Source of the DNA: Polyangiaceae bacterium
Lineage (GTDB): Bacteria; Myxococcota_A; Polyangia; Polyangiales; Polyangiaceae
DNA: 64,000 nt
Direction of reading: 5' to 3'
Assembly: GCA_025353725.1 (NCBI GenBank)
Contig: JANXOF010000016.1
Location: 124,001-188,000 of the forward strand
The position numbers and the translations under genes were made by a program. Below the pieces are notes generated by a model. The model saw only the letters and a program-made list of their open reading frames with translations, had not been told where the DNA came from and made no database searches. This document shows, one piece after another, positions 43,007 through 52,233 of this stretch (its first letter is position 1; every line of letters begins with the position of its first letter).

Positions 43007-44746
43007 TTGTCTAGCGACGACCAACGAAGTTCCGTGAGTCCCCGCGCCCGACTGGGTCGCTGCGGCAGCTACGAGCTGCTCGTGGAGATCGCCTCGGGCG
43101 GCATGGCCACGGTGTACCTCGCGCGCCAGCACTCTTCGCGGGGGGCTCCGCTCGTAGCCGTAAAACGGCCACACCGTCACCTTGCGTCGGATACGGGATT
43201 CTTGTCGATGCTCGTCGACGAGGCTCGCCTGGCGTCGGCTATTGACCATGACCACGTGGTGAAGGTGCGTGAGCTGGGCTTCGATTTGGGCGATCCGTTT
43301 ATCGTTATGGACTACGTGGAGGGCGCTTCACTCGCGGACGTTCGCAAAGAGCTCTCGGCCGTGGGGCGCGCTATCGACTCGCGCTTCGCCCTTCGCATCG
43401 CGCTCGACGCCTTGGCAGGCCTTCACGCGGCCCATGTCCTTGCCGATGACAAGGGCAAGCCGCTTGGGCTCGTGCATCGTGACGTGAGCCCGCACAACCT
43501 CCTCATTGGCTGCGATGGAGGCGCGCGCTTGACGGACTTCGGAATCGCCAAGGCTGCCGATCGCGTGCAACATACACGAACGCACGAAGTCAAAGGAAAG
43601 CTCGCGTACCTTGCGCCGGAGCGGATCGACAAGCGGCGGCTTTGCACGGCACAAAGCGACGTATTTTCGATGGCTGTGGTCCTCTGGGAGTGCCTCGCGG
43701 GCAGGCGACTTTTTCGGGGAGAAGAGGCTCTCGAAACGCTGCAAGAGGTGCTCTCCGCGCCCATTCCGTCGCTACGCCGCCTGGGCGTTTCGCTCCCTCA
43801 GGCGGTCGACGCGGCTATCCTGCGCGGACTTTCGCGCGACCTTGATGTCCGCTACAAGACCGCGGATGCGTTCGCCGAGGCGCTGCGTCACGCGTCCGGC
43901 GGCCGGACACACATCGCGGCCCCGGCTGAAATAGCGTCGCTCGTTGAGGCGCTTTTTGGCGATCGGTTGCGTGTTCGACACGCTCAGGTTCGCGAAGCCA
44001 TCGAAGATAAAGACGACGCGGCGGAGGTTCTTGAGCTCTCGGGCTTGAGCCAGCGTCCGGAACCGACAGCGTCGATGCGCCAGCGTGACAAACTTGCTGT
44101 AGAGAGCATCGCACCTACCGCGCCGGGGGATCGCTATACGTTTGGCAACGCGTCGCAAAGCATTTTCAAGCGTCGACTCGCCTCAACGCGCGTTCGCGTG
44201 TCCGCCGCTTTGCTGGCTTGCTTCGCGGTGTTGGCGATTCTTTTGAGTGTGCGCGTCCGTCGCGGTTCGGCGCTGAAGGGCGAGGGAGAAAGGTCAGGCT
44301 TAGAGCTCCTTCATCGCCGCGTCGTCGTTCCGTTGCCGTTCGCGGCTCAGCACGTAACGTTCGATGAACAGTCGCGCGACTTTGCTAACCCGGTCGATGT
44401 CGCCGTCTTCGAGGTGCCGCGCGAAAGCGGTGCGCGTCATCGCGTGACGGCGGTGGCGTCGGATGGCGCGAAGGCAGAGGCCTACGTTCGGGAGGCCGAT
44501 GGCGTCGCGCGCCCGGAGGGAGAAGGCTTCGCTATCGAGGCGCTCGAGACGTATGACGAGGACGCGTCTGGGAACCTTCTCGAGCTTCCGCCGACACCGA
44601 ATGGCGTGAAACGTGTGATAAAGCCACGCGCTAGCCCGCTAAATTCATCGAAGGGACCGCGCGATGTGGTGCCCAGCGCAGCCATGCCAGGCCACGTCGC
44701 CAAGCCTTACCGCACTGAAAAAGACGGGTTTACGAAGTTGCGATGA
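43007..44746 (+). CDS. Membrane-anchored Ser/Thr protein kinase
   Basis: 579 residues from TTG 43007 (TGGAG upstream); GTG 43034 is an alternative. Kinase domain about residues 21-295: Gly loop ASGGMATVYLA, Lys53 in VAVKRP, catalytic Asp159 in HRDVSPHN, DFG 177-179, GKLAYLAPE. HRDVSPHN is the variant common in myxobacterial kinases. A membrane segment at about 399-418 is followed by some 160 outside residues with beta-rich character, a possible sensor. Divergent from the AgmX operon. The ATG of the Cys-rich lipoprotein overlaps its stop. Confidence 0.93.
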   Translation: MSSDDQRSSVSPRARLGRCGSYELLVEIASGGMATVYLARQHSSRGAPLVAVKRPHRHLASDTGFLSMLVDEARLASAIDHDHVVKVRELGFDLGDPFIVMDYVEGASLADVRKELSAVGRAIDSRFALRIALDALAGLHAAHVLADDKGKPLGLVHRDVSPHNLLIGCDGGARLTDFGIAKAADRVQHTRTHEVKGKLAYLAPERIDKRRLCTAQSDVFSMAVVLWECLAGRRLFRGEEALETLQEVLSAPIPSLRRLGVSLPQAVDAAILRGLSRDLDVRYKTADAFAEALRHASGGRTHIAAPAEIASLVEALFGDRLRVRHAQVREAIEDKDDAAEVLELSGLSQRPEPTASMRQRDKLAVESIAPTAPGDRYTFGNASQSIFKRRLASTRVRVSAALLACFAVLAILLSVRVRRGSALKGEGERSGLELLHRRVVVPLPFAAQHVTFDEQSRDFANPVDVAVFEVPRESGARHRVTAVASDGAKAEAYVREADGVARPEGEGFAIEALETYDEDASGNLLELPPTPNGVKRVIKPRASPLNSSKGPRDVVPSAAMPGHVAKPYRTEKDGFTKLR

Positions 44747-45204
44747 GGTCTCGTGTCTCTGTAGTAGCGGGCGGACTTTTTGGGGCCGTTCTTTTCGCGC
44801 TTTGCGTGAATGCGTGTGCAGGGGATGCGCCGGCATCGCCCTGCACGAACGTTCCTGTTGGGGGGTGTCCGCTTTCGCGCGGGGTTGCTTGCGAAGACCC
44901 TGCCTGCGACGCAGTTTACGCGTGCCGCCCTGGTAACACTTGGGAACTCGATCGCACCTGCCCCGCGCGTGACGGAGGGTCGAGAGTCGAAGGATTACCT
45001 GAGGCGTCAGCGAACGACGGACGACCGCTTGACGCCAGTTTCGATGCTCCGCTCGGTGCCAACGGAGGCCCTGGGTGTGCGGCCCTTCAGCCTCCGGATT
45101 GCGCGCTTGGCGTCGTGCTGAGTTGCCCGTCTGGGTGCTGTGGATGCGAAGACCTTTTCGTTTGCGTGGGCGGTGCCTGGTCGTTCTCCACGGCGTGTAA
45201 GTAA
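44743..45204 (+). CDS. Small Cys-rich lipoprotein
   Basis: 153 residues. ATG 44743 overlaps the kinase stop as ATGA. Signal sequence ends at VNAC (lipobox). The mature protein has about 14 Cys in two clusters, PCTNVPVGGC to RTCPA and GCAALQPPDC to GCCGCEDLFVC, separated by an Asp/Ala/Gly linker; this looks like two disulfide-rich modules. The coupling to a kinase with an outside domain suggests a ligand-binding partner, which is inference. Confidence 0.72.
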   Translation: MRSRVSVVAGGLFGAVLFALCVNACAGDAPASPCTNVPVGGCPLSRGVACEDPACDAVYACRPGNTWELDRTCPARDGGSRVEGLPEASANDGRPLDASFDAPLGANGGPGCAALQPPDCALGVVLSCPSGCCGCEDLFVCVGGAWSFSTACK

Positions 45205-45220
45205 CCCGAGCGTTTTGCGC

Positions 45221-46294
45221 TCAGCGATGGCCGCGACCTTTGCGCGTTTCACGGGGGAGCGACGTCGCGCTTGTGGCTACCAAGTCCCAACCGTCACGCT
45301 CTCCCGCGCGCAGCTTGATGAGACCCGCGTAGGCAATCATCGCCGCATTGTCCGTGCAGCTTGCAAGCTCGGGAAGGAACGCGCTCAGACCGTGTTCCGC
45401 CGCGCGCGCCGCGACGCGCTCGCGTAGCTCGCGGTTCGCCGCGACGCCGCCGCCGATGACCACGGTGCGCACGCCTTCATGCACAGCCGCTTTGATGAGC
45501 TTTTCGCTTAAAACCGACGTCACCGTGGCTTGAAAAGACGCACAGAGCCCGGCGAGTTCGACCTCCGAAGTCGGTCGCCCGTGCTCGCGGATGCGGGCTG
45601 CTATCTGCGTCTTTATGCCAGAAAAGCTCATGTCGAACGACTTCGTGTGACCCATCGGGGGCGTCAAGGCGACGGCTTTCGGGTTGCCGTTCTTTGCGAG
45701 ACGGTCGATGGCCGGCCCGCCTGGGTAGCCCAGGCCGAGCAGCTTGGCGACTTTGTCGAAGGCCTCACCCGCGGCGTCATCGCGGGTGGCTCCGAGCTCA
45801 CGGATCTCCGCGGCGGATGGACCGTCGACGCGGTAAATGGCCGTGTGACCCCCGGAGGCTAACAGGGCGACAAAAGGGAACTCCGGTACGGTTGCGTGGA
45901 CCGCCGTATCTCGACTCTCGGTCGAGCGACGGAGAAAAACAGCGAGGAGGTGGCCTACGAGATGGTCGACGCCGACCAGTGGAAGGCCGTTCGCCCAGGC
46001 GAGACCTTTGGCCATTTGTACGCCGACGAGGAGCGCCCCGACGAGCCCGGGGCGATGGGTGACGGCGATTCCGTCGATCTCGTTCCAGCCGACATGGGCC
46101 AGGGCGAGCGCCTCCCGCACCACAGGCCCTGCGTTGCGAAGATGATCCCGCGATGCGAGCTCGGGGATGACGCCGCCGTATGGCGCATGTAGCTCGACCT
46201 GACTGTGGACGACATCCGAGAAGACGCGTCCGCTCTCTCCCACGACAGCGGCGGCCGTTTCGTCACACGACGATTCGATGCCTAGAACGAGCAC
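45221..46294 (-). CDS. tsaD: tRNA N6-adenosine threonylcarbamoyltransferase
   Basis: 357 residues, full length. ASKHA fold with GIESSCDETAAAVV, the metal-binding HLVGHLLA (HxxxH) and ASGGHT, GYPGGPAIDRLA, FSGIKT and GGVAANRELR. With TsaB, TsaC and TsaE it makes t6A on tRNAs reading ANN codons. GTG start; overlaps the upstream lipoprotein gene by 13 bases. Convergent with the Cys-rich lipoprotein; GAGCG/CGCTC at 45208-45222 might serve both as a weak terminator. Confidence 0.97.
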   Translation of the reverse strand: MLVLGIESSCDETAAAVVGESGRVFSDVVHSQVELHAPYGGVIPELASRDHLRNAGPVVREALALAHVGWNEIDGIAVTHRPGLVGALLVGVQMAKGLAWANGLPLVGVDHLVGHLLAVFLRRSTESRDTAVHATVPEFPFVALLASGGHTAIYRVDGPSAAEIRELGATRDDAAGEAFDKVAKLLGLGYPGGPAIDRLAKNGNPKAVALTPPMGHTKSFDMSFSGIKTQIAARIREHGRPTSEVELAGLCASFQATVTSVLSEKLIKAAVHEGVRTVVIGGGVAANRELRERVAARAAEHGLSAFLPELASCTDNAAMIAYAGLIKLRAGERDGWDLVATSATSLPRETRKGRGHR

Positions 46295-46833
46295 GATCCC
46301 TGAGCCCTTTCGAGTGCGAAAATCCCGAACAACGGGGGCGCCGGAGCAGCACTCGCGTCACTGCCGCCGATGGCGGGCGCGCCCCGCATCACCCGAACTT
46401 CGATTCCGCCGGTGTCCATCAAAGATACAATCACCATCACGTCGGCGGTATCACCCGTCAGGCGACCGACGGGGGCGACGGCATAGAGCAGGTTGCTCTT
46501 TCGGCCGTCGCCGAAGGAGAGGGTCGACAGTGGATCGTGCCAAATTTGGGGGAGCGGGCGAAGTGCAGTGGTTTGAAATCGGCCGTCTGATGTCGTGAGC
46601 GTCCCCGGTGCGTCTTGGAGGTGATCGGCATCAAGCGTGACACACATGCGCACGTTCTCATCCATGCCCGACCGAACGAACGCTCCCTTCACGACGGTGC
46701 CCTCGTAGTGGTCTGCGCGGTTGGAGAAGCGCGATGTGTCATGGCAAGCCATTGCACTCGCGAGGAGCACGACTCCGGTGAGCGCGAACGGAAACGCCAC
46801 AAAAAACGAATGTGCCGCGAGTGTCGTGCGCAT
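46282..46833 (-). CDS. Small lipoprotein, unknown
   Basis: 183 residues from ATG 46833 (ATG 46860 nine residues upstream is less signal-like). The N-terminus ends at SAMAC (lipobox). The mature sequence shows GDGRKSNLLYAV and a beta-rich pattern, without a recognised domain. It is 39 bases after the TPR/HEAT gene and its end overlaps tsaD, so it sits between them in one operon. Function unknown. Confidence 0.72.
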   Translation of the reverse strand: MRTTLAAHSFFVAFPFALTGVVLLASAMACHDTSRFSNRADHYEGTVVKGAFVRSGMDENVRMCVTLDADHLQDAPGTLTTSDGRFQTTALRPLPQIWHDPLSTLSFGDGRKSNLLYAVAPVGRLTGDTADVMVIVSLMDTGGIEVRVMRGAPAIGGSDASAAPAPPLFGIFALERAQGSCSF

Positions 46834-46872
46834 GCCCCTCACTCCGCCTTTCTGCCTCAACCGAGCTGCTGT

Positions 46873-49800
46873 TTACCTGGCGCCGCGAATCTTTGCTGCG
46901 GTTTCGCGCACGCGTGGCTCCGGTTCCGATTTCGCCATCCCGGCGGCGAGCTTAGCCGCAGAAGCCGTGTCATAACTTGAAAGCGCGAGAAGCGCGGCCT
47001 CGCGAACGAGGGCGTAGGTGTCGTTTTTTGCGGCCTCTTCGAGGAGTGGCGTCGCACGCGCGCCGGAAGCGCCGAGCCGACCGAGTGCTTGTGCCGCCAA
47101 GACGCGCATTGACCAGCTTTCGTGCGCGCGCAGGACGTCCGCGACGACGACGACCGACTCACTGTCAGCGTGGTTGCCGATGAAGGCTATCGCTACGCGT
47201 TGCACCGTTGCGGACGAATCGGTTACGGCCGACGCGATGGCGTGGGCGGCCGCGTCGGACTTCGAGTGTGAAAGAAATCCGAGCGCCTTCGCTCGCATTG
47301 ACGGGTCGGGATGCCTTGCGAGTGCCAGAACCGATGGCTCCAGTGAGCCCGCGAGGGCGCGCGCCTTCGCGCGGGCGGGTTCGCGTGAGACGTCCTTGTC
47401 GTCCTCGCTGACGAACGGCTCGAAAGCAACGGCCCTAGTGCCGAGCGAATCAAGCACTGCTCGTGCGCCGGCTGCCGAGGTGGCGAGCGCGTTTTGAGCG
47501 GCTCGTTCGAGCGGCTCCGCGAACGTGAGGAGTGCTCTGGCGCGAGACGGCGCGGGCAACGTCTCGGGCACAAGTTGCGAGAGCGTCGACTCCGCGTCGA
47601 AGCTCTCGTCGGGCGCGGGAAGCGCTTCGCGGACGGTCGGTACGTCGAGTGTTCCACGAGTGGCGAGGAGCACGAGAGAGGCTGTCGCCGCTCGCCTGAG
47701 GGCGCCTTGCGAAGCGCGCGGACCGCGCTCTGTATCGTTTGCGACGTCGTTTGCGACGTCACTCGAAAAAACCGCGTCAGCGAGAGCCGCTATCGTTGAC
47801 TGGCTCGGCGCAGCCTCGGTTCGAGGCAGCTTCCCGAGGGCCAAAATTGCCATCTGGCGCGGTAGAATGTCTGTACCTTCGGCGAGTGCGAGGAGCGCCG
47901 ACGTCTCGCTCGTCGCCCCGAGCTCACCGAGTGCATAAGCCGCCGCCGCGCGTGCGACACTTCCGACGTCGACGGCACGCGCCAGCGACGCGAGCCATGG
48001 CGTGCTCGCTTTGTCTTTTAAAGCTCCCAACCCGAGAGCCGCGAACGCGCGCATGTTGGGTGTCCCGTTTTGAGCGATTTTGCGAAGGAGCGGAACCGCG
48101 GATTTTTCAGTGAGCTTCGCGACGGCCCACGTGGCCGCAACGGCAACGGAGTCCGAGGCCATGCCTTCGGTGCCGCCCTCTTGTTTGGGAAAGAGGAGTT
48201 GCGCGTATTTTGGAAGTAGAGCAGGGTCTCGGAGATCCCCGCACGCGAGCATCGCGCGAGCCCGGAGCGAAACTTCACTCTGCCCCGTCGCGAAGGCGAA
48301 AAGCGAAGCTCCTGCGTTTTTGTTTCGCACGTAGCCGAGAACGTCAATGGCGATTCGCTGCTGTCCTGAGTCGACGTCGATGAGGGCATCGAGCAACGGT
48401 TTGACGGCGCGCCCACCAATGCGCGCGAGTGCGGCGCGGGCCTCATTCGCTTCGGCACCGCCCGCGTGCTTGCTGCGCTGCACGAGAGCAAAGGTGAGAT
48501 TTCCGTAAATTTCGATGAGCAGCCGCCGAAACACTTTTCGCTGCGGGTTGCCTATCGCAAGAGGCAAAAGCTCGAGTTCGAGGGACTCGAGCGTGGCTCT
48601 CCCAAGGTTTACTTGCATCGAAAGTCGCGCCGCGCGTGCCACAAGCTCCTCGTCGGGAGCGCCGCGTAGAACGCGTCGAAAGAGGCGATCGGCTTCGTCG
48701 CTCTGACCCCGCGCGAGCAAAATCTCGGCGAGTTCTAGGTAGGTCACGAAAAGGTGGTCGTTTTTGCTAATCGCTGCGCGGTATTCTTGAATGGCGCGGT
48801 CGATGTCTTGCCTTTGCCGATACATGTCGCCGAGACGACGGTGACCTTCAGCGTCGTCCGGATTCAGCTCTACGGCACGTGCGGCGTACGTAACGGCGTC
48901 CTCATCGCGGTACAGCTGGAGCGCGAATTGCGCCATGCGTTGGTAAAGCTCGCGGGCGCGTTTGGGCTCAACGCCCACAAGCTTTTCGAGCACTGCGATG
49001 GCGTCGCCGGTCTTGTTCTCCTGCACGAGGACGCGCTCGAGGGCGAGGTAGCTGTCGGAGTCTCCAGGTGCGACCGAAATCACGCGCCGCAGCGTAGTCT
49101 CGGCCTCCGGAAGCTTGCGCGCGTGAAGCCACACCTCCGCGAGCGTGCGGCCGGCCTCGACGTCCGGAGGCGTCGCTCCGAACGCTTGAACAAGCGCGGG
49201 GATTTGCGCTTCGAGGAGATGCTCGAATCCCCATAACGTGACCACGCGCGTGCGCGCCTCGCGTGCGAGAAGCTTGTCACCGCCCTGTTTCGCCTTTTCG
49301 GCGAGGTCTTGCCAAAGAACAAGCGACTCGCGAAAGTTTCGAGTTCGTTCGAGCGCGCTCGCGAGTTGCTTTTTGTAGGGCACGCTGGCCGGCTCGAGCT
49401 GCACCGCCTCTTTCAACGACGCCAAAGCATCGGGCGTCATGTCGTGTTCGAGGAACACCTCGCCCAAGGCTGCAAGAGCTCGCGCGCGGGGCGTCACGGT
49501 CGTGAGAATGCGCTTCCACGTTTGGATCGCGAGAGACGCGTTTCCGTCTTGAAAATAACGGTCTCCGAGATTGACGAGAGCCCCTGGGTCGCTCGCGCCT
49601 ACTTGCGCCAGACGCGTGAGCACCTTGAGCTGTCGGGCAGCCTCACCGATGCGTCCGTAGAAGTCGGAGACACGCGTTAGGATTTCCTCGTTGCCCTGTC
49701 CCCGGGCTTCGAGTTCGGCAAGTAAGCGGAGCGCGCGGTCGCGCGAGCCCCGCTGTAAGAGCGCCTCGCATTGGTCGAATACGAATTGCGGATTGTTCGG

Positions 49801-51033
49801 CGCCGCACGAATGAGCGCCTCGTATTCCTGGATCGCCTTGTCGAGCTCGCCTTGCGACTGGAGCACGCGGATCATCTTGAGTCGTAAGTCGATTTGCTTC
49901 GGATTGACGGCGACGGCCCTCCGGTAGGTGTCGAGGGCTTTCGCACTGTCGCCGGTTTCTTCATAAAGCGACGCGAGGAGTGCGAGACGCGGAAAATCAC
50001 TCGGGTGTTCGCCCTCGAGTTGCTTGATGAGGACGGGGAGCTGTTGATCGGCGCGATAAAGTGCTTCGATGGCGTCGTAAATCTCAGCGCGTACCGCGGC
50101 TTCTTGACCCGCGGAGGCGAGCGCTTTTTGCAGTGTCACACGCGCCTCTTGGGTCTCATGTGCGAGCGCCTGCGCTTTTCCCAAGTCTTTTAGGGCGACG
50201 GGGAGCGCCCGGTTGTCGCCCTGCGCCGCTCTGACGACATCCTTAAATTCGACCGTCGCGCGAACATACTCGGCGCGTTGAAAGAGCTCACGCGCGAGCT
50301 CACCCTTCACTAGGAAACTCGACGGTTGCGCCTTGACGAGCTGGAGGTGAAACTCCTTTGCGGCGCCAAAGTCTTTCGCGTCGAGCGCGAGGGTCATCAG
50401 AGTTCGAAGCGTTTGTTCGCGTTCCGAAGGGACAACTTGATGAGCGAGGGCGTCCTCGTAGTGCTTTCGCGCGGAGGGGTCGCCGCGGTCTTGCAGAAGA
50501 CGCGCAAGGGCCAAGATAGCGACGGGATCTGCACTTTTGAGCTGGATCGCTTTCTCGTAGGCGCGGATGGCGTCTTCCGGGCGCGCATCGAGCTTACAGA
50601 CGCCCGCGAGTACGACGACGGAGGCGTATTGCTCGGGTCCGGCTTGCTGCGCGCGCGCCTCGACGTCCTTCACAAGCGCGTTGAGGTTTCCGTCCTTGTC
50701 GCGGTAGAGCTGCGCGAGGCGCTGGAGAGGGAAAGGCGCGCCGGGTTGGGAGAGCACGATCTTCGTGTACCGCTCGATGAGCGCGGCTTGCGATTGCCCA
50801 GCATCGGCGTCGCGGCCCGGGGCGCTTCCCGCGGGACCTCGCGGCGCCGTCGGCGTCCGGCCGCCCGGCCGAGGCGCTACCGCCGCCCCGGGCTTTTTCC
50901 GACCTCGTGGATTGAAGTCTTGAGCACTTACGCGAGGCGTGACGAGCACCGCCGCGACGGCGAGCGAGAGGAGCCCGAGTAGCCTTCGAAACCGCACGCC
51001 CAGGAGCGTAGACCCTCCGGTGGATTTCTGCAT
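46873..51033 (-). CDS. Large exported TPR and HEAT-repeat protein
   Basis: 1386 residues from ATG 51033, where a signal peptide (LLGLLSLAVAAVLVTPRVSAQ) starts cleanly; longer frames to 51096 overlap the divergent gene's start. A Pro/Arg/Gly-rich linker, then TPR units from about 110 to 780 (VEGHRRL-type boundaries such as AAELNPDDAEGHRRLG and QLEPASVPYKKQL), and HEAT-like repeats from about 870 to the end (VAIDVLGYVRNKNAG, ALGALKDKAS, ALAALG). No catalytic site. Likely a periplasmic scaffold for protein complexes. It heads the operon with a lipoprotein and tsaD. Confidence 0.83.
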   Translation of the reverse strand: MQKSTGGSTLLGVRFRRLLGLLSLAVAAVLVTPRVSAQDFNPRGRKKPGAAVAPRPGGRTPTAPRGPAGSAPGRDADAGQSQAALIERYTKIVLSQPGAPFPLQRLAQLYRDKDGNLNALVKDVEARAQQAGPEQYASVVVLAGVCKLDARPEDAIRAYEKAIQLKSADPVAILALARLLQDRGDPSARKHYEDALAHQVVPSEREQTLRTLMTLALDAKDFGAAKEFHLQLVKAQPSSFLVKGELARELFQRAEYVRATVEFKDVVRAAQGDNRALPVALKDLGKAQALAHETQEARVTLQKALASAGQEAAVRAEIYDAIEALYRADQQLPVLIKQLEGEHPSDFPRLALLASLYEETGDSAKALDTYRRAVAVNPKQIDLRLKMIRVLQSQGELDKAIQEYEALIRAAPNNPQFVFDQCEALLQRGSRDRALRLLAELEARGQGNEEILTRVSDFYGRIGEAARQLKVLTRLAQVGASDPGALVNLGDRYFQDGNASLAIQTWKRILTTVTPRARALAALGEVFLEHDMTPDALASLKEAVQLEPASVPYKKQLASALERTRNFRESLVLWQDLAEKAKQGGDKLLAREARTRVVTLWGFEHLLEAQIPALVQAFGATPPDVEAGRTLAEVWLHARKLPEAETTLRRVISVAPGDSDSYLALERVLVQENKTGDAIAVLEKLVGVEPKRARELYQRMAQFALQLYRDEDAVTYAARAVELNPDDAEGHRRLGDMYRQRQDIDRAIQEYRAAISKNDHLFVTYLELAEILLARGQSDEADRLFRRVLRGAPDEELVARAARLSMQVNLGRATLESLELELLPLAIGNPQRKVFRRLLIEIYGNLTFALVQRSKHAGGAEANEARAALARIGGRAVKPLLDALIDVDSGQQRIAIDVLGYVRNKNAGASLFAFATGQSEVSLRARAMLACGDLRDPALLPKYAQLLFPKQEGGTEGMASDSVAVAATWAVAKLTEKSAVPLLRKIAQNGTPNMRAFAALGLGALKDKASTPWLASLARAVDVGSVARAAAAYALGELGATSETSALLALAEGTDILPRQMAILALGKLPRTEAAPSQSTIAALADAVFSSDVANDVANDTERGPRASQGALRRAATASLVLLATRGTLDVPTVREALPAPDESFDAESTLSQLVPETLPAPSRARALLTFAEPLERAAQNALATSAAGARAVLDSLGTRAVAFEPFVSEDDKDVSREPARAKARALAGSLEPSVLALARHPDPSMRAKALGFLSHSKSDAAAHAIASAVTDSSATVQRVAIAFIGNHADSESVVVVADVLRAHESWSMRVLAAQALGRLGASGARATPLLEEAAKNDTYALVREAALLALSSYDTASAAKLAAGMAKSEPEPRVRETAAKIRGAR

Positions 51034-51094
51034 CGCGACAAGAAACTGCGATAGGAGTGTCCGCGTCAGGACCAGGGAGGAGCGTCGCGAAACC

Positions 51095-51760
51095 ATGATC
51101 CAACGAACCGCGGTTCAGCTCCTTCTTGCATGCGCCTGCGTAAGCTTTTCAAGGCTCGCGTCGGCGCAAGAGCCTTCAGAAGCCGAGCTGGCAGGCGAAG
51201 TCGAGGCGCCGCGCCCCGCGTGGTTGCCGACCATTCCGTGGCGCCGATGGCCGATCTTTGATCCGTTTCTTTCCCCGCGTGAGGGCATTTTCAGCGGCGT
51301 CCTTTTTCGAGCGCGTGCGCTGGGCACCGAGAGTTCGGTGACGGGCCTCGGGGTCACGTGGGGAGAGACGTCGCTTTCGCCGCACGGCGTCGTGTACATA
51401 CGCGGCTCGGTTCAGTTCGGTGCGCGCCTCCTCGACCTTCGGCACGTTGTTTTGAGGTTCGGGCAGTACGACTACGCCGCGGGCGTCGCACTGGGCCCCG
51501 TCGAACTCGAGGCGAGAGCGGGCGTTACGCTGTTCGATTTGCACCTCGGATCGGACGAATGGGGGTTCGGCCTTCTCTCTCCGCGCGTCGGCGCAGGCGC
51601 TTCCGTTCACGCCGCGGGCATCCGCGTAGGACTCTTCGCATTCGGTGAATACATGTGGCGCTGGGTAGGGCCGAGCAACCTGCGAGTGCAGGGTTTTTCA
51701 CTAGAAATTGCCTACGACCGGCCGCCCAAAGGTCTTCCCCCGCGCTACCGCCTTCCGTGA
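51095..51760 (+). CDS. Outer-membrane-like beta protein, unknown
   Basis: 221 residues from ATG 51095 with AGGGAGGAG upstream. A signal peptide ends near RLASAQ. The mature protein has a short Pro-rich start, then regular strands (FSGVLFRARALGTESSVTGLGV, VYIRGSVQFGARLLDLRHVVLRF) ending in an aromatic strand, as in small barrels. Divergent from the TPR/HEAT gene with 61 bases between the starts, so the two may share regulation. Confidence 0.7.
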   Translation: MIQRTAVQLLLACACVSFSRLASAQEPSEAELAGEVEAPRPAWLPTIPWRRWPIFDPFLSPREGIFSGVLFRARALGTESSVTGLGVTWGETSLSPHGVVYIRGSVQFGARLLDLRHVVLRFGQYDYAAGVALGPVELEARAGVTLFDLHLGSDEWGFGLLSPRVGAGASVHAAGIRVGLFAFGEYMWRWVGPSNLRVQGFSLEIAYDRPPKGLPPRYRLP

Positions 51761-51816
51761 CTCGCACGTGACTTTCCGTGCGCGTCTCACGTGGCGGTCG
51801 AGACGAATTGACCCTT

Positions 51817-51890
51817 CAAGGAACCATCGTGTAGCGTCGTTGCCGCGCAGGGCTTAGGCGCTGCCGCAACGTGACTGACACGGTTCCTTG
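51817..51890. other. Inverted repeat upstream of the TRL gene
   Basis: CAAGGAACC (51817-51825) and its exact complement GGTTCCTTG (51882-51890) are 56 bases apart, about 20 bases before the TRL ATG. On either arm a GTGT/ACAC match lies nearby. This could be an operator or a leader stem. Confidence 0.5.
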
Positions 51891-51909
51891 CATACGGAGA
51901 TTATACAGA

Positions 51910-52233
51910 ATGAACGCAATGATTCGAATCGCTCTCGGCATGGCAGTTGCGGCGAGCCTCAGCGGCTGTGCGATGGCGTCCGGCGGTAACGGCGGCGCGT
52001 CTGGCAGCCTCTACTCAGGTTACAAAATGGGCGGCAACGTCGGCGCTGGCACCGGGACGAAGACGGGCGAAGCCTGCGTCGCTTCGATTCTCGGCATCAT
52101 CGCGACGGGCGATGCGTCCCTCGCAGCCGCCAAGGCCGCGGGTGGAATCACCCAGGTTTCGCACGTCGACCACGACATTTTCAGCGTTCTCGGTCTTTAC
52201 GCGAAGAGCTGTACGATCGTCGTCGGTCAGTGA
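51910..52233 (+). CDS. TRL-like family lipoprotein
   Basis: 107 residues from ATG 51910. Signal sequence ends at SLSGC (lipobox). Gly-rich stretch, then the TRL pattern GEACVASILGIIATGDASLAAAKAAGGITQVSHVDHD and the ending ILGLYAKSCTIVVG-type. TRL (tRNA-associated locus) lipoproteins are widespread in bacteria with unknown function. Standing alone, with a long intergenic region and palindrome downstream. Confidence 0.75.
   Translation: MNAMIRIALGMAVAASLSGCAMASGGNGGASGSLYSGYKMGGNVGAGTGTKTGEACVASILGIIATGDASLAAAKAAGGITQVSHVDHDIFSVLGLYAKSCTIVVGQ

Noticed and set aside
45208-45222. Bidirectional terminator between the Cys-rich lipoprotein and tsaD
   Set aside because: Only 5 bp of stem with a short T loop and no T-run; mentioned under tsaD but not called.
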